Of a stretch of 64,000 bases of DNA, positions 25,087 through 37,876 are shown one piece after another (the stretch's first letter is position 1; each line of letters opens with the position of its first letter). The notes under the pieces are model-generated. The model was not told the DNA's origin. It worked only from the letters and a program-made list of their open reading frames with translations, and did not search any database. This DNA comes from Niebla homalea. Taxonomy: Eukaryota > Ascomycota > Lecanoromycetes > Lecanorales > Ramalinaceae. Where the stretch lies: positions 1-64,000 of the forward strand of contig JAHGAU010000047.1 in NCBI GenBank assembly GCA_019925105.1, written 5' to 3'. A program made the position numbers and the translations under genes.

Positions 25087-25249
25087 TATTAGGTACTAGA
25101 AGTACTAAAGTAAAATATAGGTATAATATATATAATGAATGTCTACCTAGCTATAAAGGTACGCAATATAAGTGTACGCGCCAAGCCACTATACCCCTTT
25201 GGGTGCTAGTGCCCAACAAGCTCTTGGCATGCGCACATTGCACATAACA
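25087..25249 (-). repeat. E2 LTR, right (5' in element sense, 163 bp)
   Basis: It ends CACATTGCACATAACA on the + strand, the least mutated version of the terminus. It is followed by the duplicated GTTAC. An ATG frame across it is fortuitous. Confidence 0.9.
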
Positions 25250-25800
25250 GTTACTCGTATATATTACCGGCTTAATACTATTATTATCGGGATTAAAAAA
25301 GCCAATATCTTTAGGCCTAAATTTAGGTATATCGGCCCTGGATATTACAGCTATAAATATAATCTGGATTGAAACTAAAAGGGGTTAAAATTGCTTTTCA
25401 CTTATATTAATTTATAATATATCGTTATTATTAAATAGGGATTTTAAGGGTAAGTTTAAGGGTAATAATAAAATAAGCTCGTCCTTAAGTACTTTATCCT
25501 TAATACTTGGTTGTTTTACGGCCTTTATATTGTACTCTGCCTTAATAAGAGCCCGTCAATTAACTTCAATTAAGAAAACGTTAGAGCATGCCTTAAATAA
25601 TAACGTTTATTACCTATAATTACGACGTTTAAGAGGTAAAATGAAGTAAATAAAGTAGATAGGTAGAAGATAGATAAAGATCAGATTCCTAATTAAAGGA
25701 TCTATTAATGGAGAGATTCTTAGTGTTATTACCGCGTTTACTCGTTATCTAAAGTATACGTCTCTAATATTATTACTATAAATATTATAAGATAGATAAA

Positions 25801-25816
25801 CTCGTTATTACTACCA
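25801..25816 (-). promoter_or_regulatory. Primer-binding site of E1
   Basis: TGGTAGTAATAACGAG on the minus strand, three bases from the LTR. It begins with the TGG expected for pairing with a tRNA CCA end and resembles the sites of E2, E3 and R. Confidence 0.65.
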
Positions 25817-25819
25817 AAT

Positions 25820-25974
25820 TATAAGAGCCCTAGTAAAATGTATGAATAATATAATATATGAATAATAATCTATCTAGGTACATACATGGTGGTGAGCTAT
25901 GTATAATGAGTGCGGGTACCAAGCAATGCGGAACCCGTTCCGCGGCATGGATCAGCTTTGCTGAGTCCCTAACA
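25820..25974 (-). repeat. E1 LTR, right (5' in element sense, 155 bp)
   Basis: It runs TATAAGAGCCC to GTCCCTAACA on the + strand and is followed by TTTAT, duplicated at the left edge of E1. It holds the block GCGGAACCCGTTCCGCGGCAT, a GC-rich palindrome-like core that is also present in the left copy. Confidence 0.9.
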
Positions 25975-25979
25975 TTTAT

Positions 25980-26370
25980 TAATATAAAGTTAAGGTATAT
26001 AATACCTTTAATATCGTTTAAGTTAGTTTTTAACGGGGGTAAAAAAAAACTACCTTTTTAAGGGCCTTAATTTATCGTTAAAAGTATTAATTATTATATT
26101 ATTTTATTTCTTAAGGGGTAAAAACTTAAAAATAAATTTTAATTTCTTATTTTATTTTTTAATATACCCATTTCGTTAACTTTTAAATATTATTAAATTA
26201 AATAATTAAATAATATATTATTAATTAAATATATATTTAGTTAACCTTTTAATAATTCTTTCTTCCATTTTTTAAGCCTTTTTTAATTATATACGTATCT
26301 TTTTATTTTTATATTAAATAACCGGGTTTTTTCTTTAATTTTTTCTTTTTTTAAATTTACTACTTACTTT
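25980..26370 (-). pseudogene. LINE copy L2 (right piece, upstream of RT)
   Basis: The minus strand aligns with L1 at about 29240-29590, including the block AATAAAATAAGAAATTAAAATTTAT and the segment before the RT domain (CCGTTAAAA-CTAACTTAAA). It joins the left piece once E1 and one TTTAT copy are removed. Homology fades where L1 begins, so L1 inserted next to or into L2. Confidence 0.8.
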
Positions 26371-29300
26371 TTGAGATGGCGATGAATAAAGGGACCCCAG
26401 AGGTCCAAAACGATACGTATACATATAGCTCTAGTAACAATAAGAGAAATATATTAAGTACGATAAGTAAAAATAACATAATAATTAAGAATAAAATAAT
26501 AAACGGGTAAGTAACCTATATTAATAGAAACGGCGATAACGCGTACGGATAATATAATAATAATAAGCCGGATAATACTTAAAATAAATAAGGAAATTAA
26601 GGTTAATAAAATATATATATTGAAACGTAGAAAACGCGTAATAATAATACGGAGATAATAAATAAATAAGGGGGTAAAAAGGTCGGTACGGTATTAACAA
26701 CGAGGAATACGGGCGGGGGGAAGGGGCAGGAAAACCACGGTAAAAGTATTATTAAAAGTATATAAAGGGAAAAAAAATTAATAAAAAGGATAAAACCTTA
26801 AAAGATTAAAAATAAAAAACGGAAATAATACGTCGCTTAATAAATAATAGCGAAAGGACGGTAAGGGAAATAATAAAAACCTTAAAAGGACTCCTTATAA
26901 TAAAGTAAAAAAATATTACGTTAAAAATTTAACCGATATTATAGATTAAATTAAAAAGCATAAAAGATTTTTATATAAAGGTAGGGATAAGGTTAAGGGA
27001 AACGGAACGGCTATAGGGCTTTTAAGGGGCGGTAATAAAAGCGTTAATAAAAAGTAAAAACGGCGGCTTAAAGTTAAGTATATAAAGTAAAAGTATAAAA
27101 ACGGTAGCCCCTTAAACGAGAAAAAGCTAAATAATAAGGGTAATAAAAAGGATACCTATAATAAAGAATAAGGGGATAACGGAGGAAAAAACGGCCGCGT
27201 AAAAAAAAGCGAAGATAATAATAGTCTGCCTATTTAATAATAAAGAGAAGAATATAATAATAAAAATAAACTTATTATAATTAATAAAGGCTTTTAAAAT
27301 AATAACGGAACCGTTAATAAAATAGATTATTACGGTACGTAAGCTATAAAGTAAGGATATCCTTTTTAATATAATGTTTTTAAAAACGAAAAAAAGCTTA
27401 AAAAGATTTAAAATTTAAATTAATAAAAGAAAATATAAATTAATTAAAATTTTAAGGTAATCGTTTACCGTTATAATAAATAAAAAATATTTATTACGTT
27501 TTAAAAAAACCGAAAGAAAAATTATATTAAGGAGTATAAAAAAAGAGAATATGGTTTTTTACTTAGGGCTTAAGATCGTTAACTATAAGCTTCCGCCGGT
27601 AATAAAAAAACCTAACTCCTTAAGACGTATAAAGAGGTATTTTACCGTTATATTAAGCGTAACGTTAATAAAAATATATAATAATATTTTAAATAAAGGA
27701 ATTATTAAAGGGGGATCTCTTAAAATAACTTAATTATAAGATAAGGCGGTTAATATTTATTAATATTTTAAGTATTAAAGTTATAAATATATTATTATAA
27801 AATACCTTAATATTATAAAGTATATAATTTACGTTAAAAACTATAATACTTATAAATATATAAAGTTAATAATTAAGGGGCTTATAAAAGGTACGTTTAA
27901 ATACGTTATATATAGTAAAAAAAGATATTTAATATAAGATTCTAAATATATAATAAAAGTTAAAGAGATTAAATATAAAAAGACCCGGATAATTATAAAA
28001 ATTTAACGGTATAATACGTACGAAATTAATTTAACGGGTTAACTAAAAAAAACCTTAAAATATAAGCTTAATTAATTAAATAATAAAAGGTAAATAACGG
28101 TTAAAAAAAGAAAGCTTTTTATAATCTTAACTTTAAAAGCCGGCCGTTTTACGTCTTTAATAATAATTAAAAAGGTATTAAATTAGAAAATACTTAACTT
28201 TAATAGGAAGTCCGTAACTTAAACGGGTATAAAAGAAAGAACCTTTATAGAAATTAATATATAATATATTAATATTTCTAAGAATAATATAATATAACGT
28301 CTATAACGAAGGAATTAAAGTAATAATACCGATATTTAAGTTTAAAGAAATTGAAAATATTAACGTTATAATAATATAGGAATTATTATATAATTTATAT
28401 ATATATTTATTTATTAATTTAAAAAAAGGGTTTTATTTAATTTTTAAAAGGAATAAAATAATTAAAATATACTTTTTTATAAATAAGCGGTTTAACGTAA
28501 ATAATAAAAATATTACTTATTATAATAAAAACCTTTATATACTTTATATTATAAAAAAAAAGGACTTAAAAAGCGACTTTAATATCTATAATACGTATAA
28601 CCCGCTATTAATTATTAAGGAAAAACTTTTTACGATACCGTTACTTAAAAAGGTTTTAATTACTTTAAATAAGTATATATTACTTAAAGACTTTAATTTA
28701 TATTATTATATATAGAACGAAGAAAAGCATATAATAAATTATATTAAATTAAATAATTTATTAATAATTATTATTTAAGTTAACTTCTTATTATTAATAT
28801 TATAAGGGATTATTACGTAAGAAAATTATAGGTTTAAAACGATAATTAATTTAACCTTTAATATAAAAAAGGTTACCGGCGCGGTCGTAATATATAAGTT
28901 ATAAAAAAACTTAAAATATAACTTAAATTATATATTAATATAAATAACCTTAAATTAAACCGTTAATATAACCTTATTATTACCGGTAAAGAAGGCGTAA
29001 AAAACGGTTAAGGAAATAAAGGTTTATATAAAAATAGAAAAGATAATAATATAGTTTATAAACCTTCTTTAATTAAATAATAAAGATTAAATCGATTTCT
29101 TTATAAAGTAAGTAATAAAGGTATTAAACGAGGTAATTAATAAGATTATCTTAATAATAAAACTTTTTTAAAGAGTTAAAATTTATTAAAATAAAAACGA
29201 AATAATTACGATTATAAAAACAAAAAGGCTAATTAAATAAGCTTTTAAGTATAAAAATTAAGATATACTTAATTAATTAAGGGTTATTTAAAAGGAAAAG

Positions 29301-32177
29301 GAAAAGACTATTAAGAAAATTAAGTAAATATACTTTTAATCTATAGTATATAACTTAACGGTTTTACTTTATAATATTTAAAAGTTAATAAAATATAATA
29401 AAGAATAAAATAAGAAATTAAAATTTATTCTTAAATTCCCGCCCCTTAAAAGACCCGATAATATATTAATTAATACCTTTAACGGTAAAATTAAGGCCTT
29501 TAAAAAGTATTTTTCCCCTTTCCGTTAAAAGTTAACTTAAATAATATTAACGGTATTACGTACCTTAACCTTATATTAATAAATAAAGTAATAATATAAG
29601 ATATAATAATTAAGGCAATTAATAAATTAAAAAAGGATAAAGCCTTAAAATTAAATAAAATTCTTAATAAATTCTTAATAATAATAATTTTATTATTTTA
29701 AAAGGTTTTTATTTACCTTTTTTAAGCTTATTTTAATATTAATTATTATTTACGTAAGTTTAAAGAAATAAAAACGATTATCCTTAAGAAGCTTATTAAA
29801 CCGGATTACTTTAAAATAAAATCTTATAAACTTATTATATTCCTATATACGTTAAGGAAGGCCTTAAAAACGGTAATAATAAAGATTTTTAAAGATTATA
29901 TAAAGAACTATAAACTTTTCTCCGATTAATAAATAAGAATAAAAAGAAATCGGTTAATAAAAATAACCCTTAAAGGATTCATTAATAACGTATATACGGT
30001 ATAAAATTACGGGAAGAAGTATATTATGGATGTTCTTTTTTTTAATATTATAAATATTTTTAATAAGATAAATTATTAAAAATTATTATATAACTTAAGG
30101 AAAAAAAGGATATTATCCTTCTTAATTGAATAAATAAAAAGTTTTTTAAGTAATTAAGTTATATTAATTAACCTAAAATAAAAAATAAGCTTAATAAAGC
30201 CCGTTATAATAAGGATTCCTTAAGGATCGTTTATTTCTTTTATATTATTTTTATTCTTTAACGGTTTATTAATTAAAAAGTTTATTAAATTAAAATAAAA
30301 AATTTAAGTTAAAGGCTTTATTAATAACGTTTACCTTTTAGTTTATAGTATTTTTATACGTATAAACTATCTAGAATTAAAATAGGCTTATAAAGTCTAT
30401 CTTTAATAAATAAGAACTTATAAAGCTTAATTTACGTTATATAAATATAAATTTATTTATATAATTAAAAACTTAAAACTATACGATATAATAATTATAA
30501 TAAACTTAAATAAAATTACGGTAAAGCCGGATATTAATATTAAAGTCCTTAACCTTTAAATAAATAAGAAATTTAATTAAAAAGATTATATAAAAAAAAT
30601 TTTAAAAAAAATAACTTTATAGGAAAAAAGCCTTATTTATTTCGCCGTATTAATATAAAGAGTTACGTTATAAAAGGCCCGGATTATTTATTAGGCTATA
30701 ATAAAGCCAGCTATAATATATATTATAGTTATTTAATATATACTTAAGGGTACTCCGGGATATAGGAAAAAGCCTATTTAAATATTATAAAAAGTCTAAA
30801 ATTAATATTTAAGAATAATTAATAATACCTATAAAGTAACCTTTATTTTAATATTAAAGTTTAAGGTTTTTATACCGTTAATTGAAATCTTATTAAATTA
30901 AATAATCGTTTAAATAAGGTTAAAGAAATATATATACTTAATTACGATAATAAAGAATAAATAAATCCGTTAAAATCTTAATAAACTTTAAGTTAAAAAA
31001 AGTAAATTAAAGATACTTATCTCCTTTTTTATTAAGATAAAATAAGAATAAATTAAGAAAAAGGTTAACCTTATTAATATCCCGGAAATTAGCTTAAGCG
31101 GGTATAAATTCCCGTTAAACGTAAAAAAGATTAAGATTAAGGGAATTTAAAAAGTAAAAACTATAATAATTACCTTATAAATTACGATAAAGTAAACTAA
31201 ACGTTAACGGAAATATAGGGATTTTATATCTTAAAGTCGTTATTACTTATTTCTTAATGATAAAAAGATTATTAATAAATATTTCTGTTATTATAATATT
31301 ATAAGGAAGGGTAATAACGTATTAATAATTTAACTCCGGATAAATAAAAACGGTTTAACTTACTTCCTATTTATTATATATATTAAGGGTCGGATAAATA
31401 CCGGATATAAATACGGATAAAAGAAGTAAGATACTATATATTTTTTTATTTTTTATCCTTTATTTACGGAAATTAAATTAAGACTTATTTTAAAAATTAA
31501 TATTTATAATTATTATTAAATATTAATTATAAAGTAAAATATCCGGGTAATCGTTAAGTTTATAATATTTACCGGATTATTATTATAATTTAATTTTATT
31601 ATAAAAATAAATAAAATTACCGAAGACCTTACGGAAAAGGCTTATTATTGGTTAAAGAAGAAAAATAAGAACGGAAACCGGTTACGTTAATTATATAAAT
31701 TAAAAAGTATCTTTTATAGCCGTAAAAATATAATAATAAACGCTTATTAGAAGTTTTTAAAGAAATTAATGGTAATAATAATATAAGAAAAGTATATATT
31801 AAACGCGTAAGTATTAATAAGGATATTTAAAGGTATTATATAAAATTAAGGTAATATAAATATATAAAGGAATAGAAGAATAACGAGCTTAAAAATAGCC
31901 TTTATAAGGATACGGTTATAATATTATAGATTTTCTTAAGGGAGTTAAAATATAAAAAGTATATAAATAAATTATTATTCTTTAAACGGCTATTAATATC
32001 CTTTACCTTAAAGGATAAAGGGTAAAGGCCTGGTAAACGCCGGTTTTTGCCTTAACGTTATAAGTATCAGGTTTTTACGGTTATTAATAAGGTTAAAAGG
32101 CCGCGTATTAAGGAACGCCGGAATTAACTTAGTTAGACCCGTAGTATAAATCAATCAATCAATTAATCAATTAAAAT
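26353..32177 (+). mobile_element. Tad/I-type LINE L1, near full length, RIPed
   Basis: A non-LTR retrotransposon of about 5.8 kb. ORF1 probably starts at ATG 26376 (MAMNKGTPEV), an open patch of about 44 codons, then degenerates. A Lys/Arg-rich gag-like ORF1 follows to about 28200, then ORF2. Reverse transcriptase lies at about 29450-30700: a KAL-LNKI region, then IMDVLFFNIINIFNK at 30028 (family LLDV-GAFDNV), IP-GSFISFILFLFFNG at 30205 (GIPQGSPLSPILF), and GFINNVYLLVYS at 30313 (the YxDD box). A further 1.4 kb downstream fits the RNase H and C-terminal part. It ends in (CAAT)n. The 3' 330 bp is shared with L3 and L4. The 5' boundary is uncertain: AAATTTA at 26353 and after the tail may be the target duplication. 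All frames are broken. Confidence 0.87.
32145..32177 (+). repeat. L1 (CAAT)n tail
   Basis: The 3' end of the LINE is a run of CAAT units, two of which have become TAAT. The same tail terminates L3 (as ATTG) and L4. Confidence 0.85.
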
Positions 32178-34549
32178 TTAAAAGCTTTATCGGCTATAAT
32201 AATTAATTAAAGGATAAACGGCAGACGAATATAAAATGGATATTATTTAATTAACTTAACGTAAAAGAAAATTAACGTAAAATTATTATCCATCTTTTTA
32301 ATAAACTCGTTTTTAAGATTGACTTTCTTAACTATAAAAAGGGCCACTTTAAATATTAAATAAATCTATATATATTTATTAAATAATGAACGGTAATAAT
32401 GCCCTAAATTATTATACTTAATATGGTTAGTTTCTTATTTATAATAGCTCTTAGTTAGCCTTAAACTCTTAAGGATAAGCCTATATATTTTAATAATAAA
32501 TTAATTAAATATAACGGCTATATATTAATTTATTACTTCGTATTTACTTAAACGTTTTAGGCGTATATTATTAAGAAGTTTATCCGGCCTTTTAAATATC
32601 CTAAAGACGTATAGCTTTATAAAATTCAGAATGAAATTATAATAATAAGAAATAATCTTTATATAAGTTTACGTATATTCTACGGTAAACGTAAATCTAA
32701 TATTTATAAAGCCCAATATTATATTTATAATTAACTTCCGAAAAACGTTTAAGTCACTTTTTATTGTATTTTTATATTTACCTAATAATTTATTGGATAT
32801 AAAAGTAAATAAATTATAATATATTAATACTTTTTATTAAATATTTTTTAACCTTCGATATCTTTATAAACGTAATATTATATATTAAGATTTAAAGTTA
32901 GAAAACGTTCTTATTATAAAGCCGTTTAAGATTATTATTATAAACTTTAACTTTTTAAAATTGATACCGGACGGGGGTTCCTTATAATTTAAATTAAGGA
33001 CTTATCTTTATGCCGTATTTAAAATTTATTATAAACGCGGGTACGGTTCTATAGTAAACTTATAATTTATTAATATTATAATTATAGAATTCTTATATTA
33101 TCTTTTACATTAAATTAAAACTATTAAGTTAAGAAGTTATAAATAAATATAAAAGTAGGCAACTATACTTATTTATATAACCGAAGATATCAACGAAAAT
33201 AACGATTAAATTATTAAGATTCTTATTAAGATTATTAAGTATTAACCCAAAAAAAGATTAACGGTAAATAAGTATTTAAAGAAAGGATATAAAAATAATA
33301 TATTTAAGAAAAATGTTAATAAAAATATTAAGGACGTAAATACTTTAAAGGATAACGATTACGTTAATAAAGCGTTAACACCTTAATATTTAAGATTACT
33401 AAAAGCTTTATTTATTGTTACCGTTATAAATAAAGATATCTAGGATTACGTTAATAACCGTTAATCAGATTTAATAGAGCTATAATTACCTTATAAATGA
33501 TTAATAACTTTTACTTATAACTTATTAAAAACCTTTTCATATTAAATAATGAAATATTAAGGTATTAATAAGAACCGTTATAAAACGTATAGGGGAGGAA
33601 TTTTAAATCTTAATATAAAGAAAATAACTAATAAAAGTTAAGGAAAAGGCCGTTAAGTTATTACTTTTATTACTTTAAGAACGTCTTAATATATACGTTC
33701 CGATTTAAAATAAAGGACTTATTAAAGTTAAATATATTAATAAATATAACGTTTTATTATTTATTAAGTAACTTTTAAACTATAATAATATTAATAATAT
33801 TATAATTAATATATCCGCTTAAAGTCGGGTATTTTTCGTGATTTTTTATATTACGTAATCTCTTTCTTACGTCTTGAAGTATTAAATATATTTTATATTA
33901 AGAAGGTTTCTTACTTTCTATAATGAATTTAACCTTTTAAATAATAATAAGCCTTTAACGTTATAATTTAATCTTTATTATTAAGCGTTAAATTATAGGT
34001 TACTATATTATTAAACCCCGTTATTATTAAAGTATATAGTAATATTTATATTATATTACTTATAATTAACGATATAAAAGTTGAATACGATAGTTTTAAC
34101 CTTAATACGATTACTTTATATAAAGCCTTTTAGCTATAAAAGAAGTATATTAAGATTATTAATTATATAAAGTATTAATATATTTATATATTAATAGCTT
34201 AAATCTTGTTTTTTATTGGATTTATATAGTAATAAAGTCCTTAAAAAATAATAAGACGTAGTCTTATAATCTTATTACCGGGGGCTATTTTAAATTATTT
34301 ATTAATACCTTATATATTAATTTTAATTAATATAGATCGTTTACCGTAAATAGTAACGACTTAAGGTAATTATATTATTACCGTAAATTGGGGTACGGCG
34401 GCCGTTTAAAATATTACTTAAGATATTAAGTTAATAACGGTAAACGTAAAAAGGGGGTCTTTCTTAATATTATAGGGATAAAATATTACTTATATGGTCG
34501 GGCGGGATAAAATAAAGTTAATCCTTAATAAATCTTATTTTATTATTAC
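32178..34549. other. Unassigned RIP-degenerated block
   Basis: A + strand reading from about 32990 to 33800 looks like a former Gln/Lys-rich protein (many TAA where CAA could have been), but no family motif is visible. Stops are dense elsewhere. It is flanked by the L1 tail and a solo LTR. Confidence 0.45.
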
Positions 34550-34695
34550 TGTTGGGGTATAGACCAAAAAGTGTGATAATGTATCAATGATGATTCTACC
34601 TGAAGGATGGGAGCATCATAAGGATGCCTGTCCTCTACGTACAAATGGTGTCCTACACCTATCAATGCTCCCATGCATGCATGCTGCACATAACA
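34550..34695 (-). repeat. Solo LTR of the E/R short-LTR group (146 bp)
   Basis: It runs TGTTGGGGTATAG to GCTGCACATAACA on the + strand and is flanked on both sides by ATTAC (34545-34549 and 34696-34700), a perfect 5-bp duplication. It shares the GATAATGTAT-AATGATGAT-CTACCT layout and the CACATAACA end with E2, so it belongs to the same group in the same orientation. No internal region or partner LTR is present, as expected after LTR-LTR recombination. It is only lightly RIPed. Confidence 0.87.
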
Positions 34696-34804
34696 ATTAC
34701 GCCCTTATAGTATTAAATTCCCTTATATTTTATATTTATTTTAGCTTTTAAGTCTTAAATTATTATTCTATAGCTTTCTGTTTTTATTAATATTTACTGC
34801 TTTT

Positions 34805-35020
34805 AAAGTAATCTATATATTAATGTTAACTTTAATAAAGACGGGCATATAACTATTTAAAGTAATTTATATATTAATACTGGGTTTAATAAAAACAAGC
34901 ATATAACTTTTCCGAATAACTTATATATTAATATTAAGGTTAATAAAGAAGAATATATAATCCTTAAAAGTAATTTCTATATTATTATTAAATTCATCGA
35001 AAAAGGGTATATAATCTTTT
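34805..35020 (+). repeat. 54-bp tandem repeat, four units
   Basis: Units start at 34805, 34859, 34913 and 34967, each exactly 54 bp, with the core AAAGTAATNTATATATTAAT and an ATATAA block near the end. Units differ at many positions. A period that is a multiple of three suggests an old coding repeat of 18 residues, though the strand and protein are unknown. Confidence 0.75.
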
Positions 35021-37876
35021 TTTTAGAAAGTTATATTTATAAAGGTATTTTTAGAAATTCTATTTATAAGGTATTATAATAATAATTAATATAACGCCAA
35101 AGAATTACGTTTATACTTATTGAAAGTACCCTTATATTACGTATAACGTATTAAAAGGTATTAAAGTAACTATAAATAAACGAGGGAGAAAACTTATTTA
35201 TTATTATTTATATCTTTTATCCCTTAAACTTTTAATACTTTAAGAGATTAAAATATATAAATATTATAGGCTTTTCTTAATAAGTTAAAGTTAAATATAT
35301 ATAATCTTATCATTAATATTATAAAGCTTAAACCTTTTATCCGGTTAAAGGTAAAGCTTTATCCTAGATTTCGGATCTTAATAGGTATTTTAATTACGAA
35401 GTTAATTAATTAAAGCTTTAAATATTAATTTAATAAAGTTTTTCCGCGCCGTTACGCTATATTATTATAATATAAGAAGTTCTTTATTATAATAGCGGTA
35501 AGTATATATTATTATATTATTTTTAATATTCCTTAAATTAAAACGCTTTCCCTCTTATAAGTTATATTATTTATTTAAGTTTACTTATTATTTATTTTAA
35601 CGTTATAAAATCTTAATAATTTACTTTATAAAAAAGCGTAAATTCTAAAGTTAAAATCACGGAAATTACGCTTAAATTAAGTAGCCGTTTAAAGATAAGT
35701 AATTTAATTTTATCTTTAATTATAAATTTAATATATTATTCCCGTTCAGCTATAAATTAAGCCTTCTTTAAGTTAAGATATTATTAAAGATATTTATTTT
35801 ATTATTCCAATATTATTATTAAGTTTTAATATAGCTTATTAAGTCTAAAAAATCCGCGGGTATTAATTTCTTATTAAAGGTATTTAAACGTTAAAAACCG
35901 TTAACTTAAGACTTTTTATAATTTAATATTTTAAGATAATGGCTTTACCTTATAATTAAAATTAATAATATTATCCTAATAATTTAATTTAACTATAAAC
36001 TTAATAATACGGTACCGATTTCGCTTAAAAGTATATATTAGCTTCTTTATAGCGGATGTTTTCTATATATTCTGAATATTTAAACGTAATAAAGATAATA
36101 AACGTAAAGATTTTACAGTTAATTAAGCGATTATTTAAACCCTTTTAAGGACCAATAAAGGCCCGGCTTAATAAAACTTAAGTTAATCTTAAAAAGCCTA
36201 ATAAAAAAGTTTTAAAGCATCAAGGATTTATTTATCTTTATCGTAAAGTATATTAAATATAACGTTAACGGGGTTGTAAGCTATTAGAACCCTGGTCTTT
36301 TATAATTGACTGTAAGAATTTAAAGTATTTAAACGGTAAGATCCTTATTATTTAATTTTAAGTTAATCGTTATAGCCAGCCGGTCGCAGAAAGAATAATA
36401 TAAAGCATTATCGACTCTTTACCCTTAATTAGAATCTTAGGATCGCTAAATAAAGCGCTTTTTACCTTTTTTATATATATATTTATAGTTTAAGTATTTA
36501 TAATAACCTTTAACCTTACGTTTGGGACTTTACGTAATAAATTCTAACCTTATTTAAGCCGTTAATAACTTTATAAATATTCCTATTCTTATCTTAAACA
36601 TTAATATTAATTTATATATTTTAATTATTATTGCGATTTCTTGCTATTAATATAATCCGGTAGGTTCTTTTAAAAGTAAAGATTTAAACGTAAAAGGTTA
36701 AATTTTTAATTATTACTTATTATACCGGAGTTTAAGTTGGTCCGAATTAAATATTCTAATTATTACTTATAAGGTTATAATAAGCTTATTAAATTACTTA
36801 ATAAATAATTCCCAATCGTTTATAGATCGTTAAAAACTCTATTAAAAAAGTAAATACGAATAAGTCGGGGTATATTACGACGAGCGACGTAAATAGTAAT
36901 ATAATAAGCAATAATAAGAGTAATATAATAAGTGATAAATAAAGTAATATATTTAATAACGTAAAGGATAATATACTTATTAAAGATAAAGATAATAGAT
37001 TAAAAGAAATAAACTATTTAATTTATGCTTTAAGAAACGGATTTTAAGAAAAAAGTAAAACCGTTATATTTATTATTATCGGTATTAATATTATAAACGG
37101 TAAGTTAAATAAGTCGCGAAATATATAATAATAAAAATCTATTATAATAAAGTATTTCTATTTTTTACGAAATTATTATTAACTTCGTATATTAATAATA
37201 AGGATAAAGCGTTGAGATTATAATATTTATTAATAATTTATAATATTAAATCTATACGCTTCCTTTCTAACCGTTAACGCCGCCTTTTAATACCGTATTA
37301 AGGTCGGAGGGTTACGGGTAATAAATATAATTTATATTATACTTAAAGTCAATTAATAAGTTATATATCGTATTACGTTTACTATTTTTAATATTAAAAA
37401 TAATTATTATTTATATTTCTTTAATCGATAAATATAAAACCGTTTATTTTTTTATATAATTAATATTATATTTACGTTATATAATTATATAAGTTTATCC
37501 GTTTTTTTTATAAGGTTTAATTTCCGCCTCGTAAATCGTTAAGTTTTAACCTTTATTTAATATAATATATTAGGTTTAACGATCGTAAGCTAGAATAATA
37601 AATTATAAAATAAAATTTTTAAAATAAAGCGTTTTTTATTTTAAATAGCCTTTAATAATAAATTATAACTTTAAGCGGTAATAATTTATAATTTTAATTA
37701 GCGGTTTAACGTTAAAAGTAACGGCCGTTTATTTTTTATTTAAAATATTATTAATTTACTTAACGTAAAAACTTTAGACTTAAAGTTATATAATTAAAAA
37801 GATATATCTTTTAATTTTTACCTTTATTACGTTGCTTTTTACCTCCGAGTCTTATAGTATTAATATAGAGGCTATT

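Larger units (their letters stand above)
23872..25249 (-). mobile_element. Short-LTR element E2, complete, nested in E1
   Basis: Direct LTRs of 163 bp each (23872-24034 and 25087-25249) with the perfect duplication GTTAC (23867-23871 and 25250-25254). Total 1378 bp, the size of a TRIM or small TR-GAG element. Minus orientation is indicated by AATAATAGCAATAGC next to the right LTR on the minus strand, the RIPed form of the primer site in R at 63063. It has the conserved CCGGG motif near its left LTR. It contains a minus-strand frame (24452-24922) with only two internal stops. It is younger than E1, because it interrupts E1. Confidence 0.9.
22418..25974 (-). mobile_element. Short-LTR element E1 (gag-only type), complete
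   Basis: Two direct LTRs (22418-22571 and 25820-25974) are flanked by the perfect 5-bp duplication TTTAT (22413-22417 and 25975-25979). Without the nested E2 (1378 bp plus its 5-bp duplication) it measures about 2174 bp, almost the same as E3. Orientation is minus: a tRNA-type primer site (TGGTAGTAATAACGAG) adjoins the right LTR on the minus strand, and a gag-like relic is read on that strand. No protease, reverse transcriptase or integrase remnant was seen, and the size leaves no room for pol. This fits a non-autonomous gag-only LTR element (TR-GAG-like). It interrupts LINE L2 within its reverse transcriptase region. Confidence 0.88.

Noticed and set aside
25172..25372. 66-codon + frame
   Set aside because: It covers the E2 right LTR and the E1 interior on the non-coding strand of both elements.
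25858..26061. 67-codon + frame
   Set aside because: It is made of the E1 LTR plus antisense LINE L2 sequence.
26353..26359. AAATTTA as a certain target duplication of L1
   Set aside because: Only 7 bp of very AT-rich sequence matches the 3' flank, so chance is likely; kept only as a possible boundary.
27551..27733. 60-codon + frame in L1
   Set aside because: It falls within the degraded ORF1 region of L1 and is a surviving gap between stops, so it is covered by the L1 entry rather than listed as a gene.
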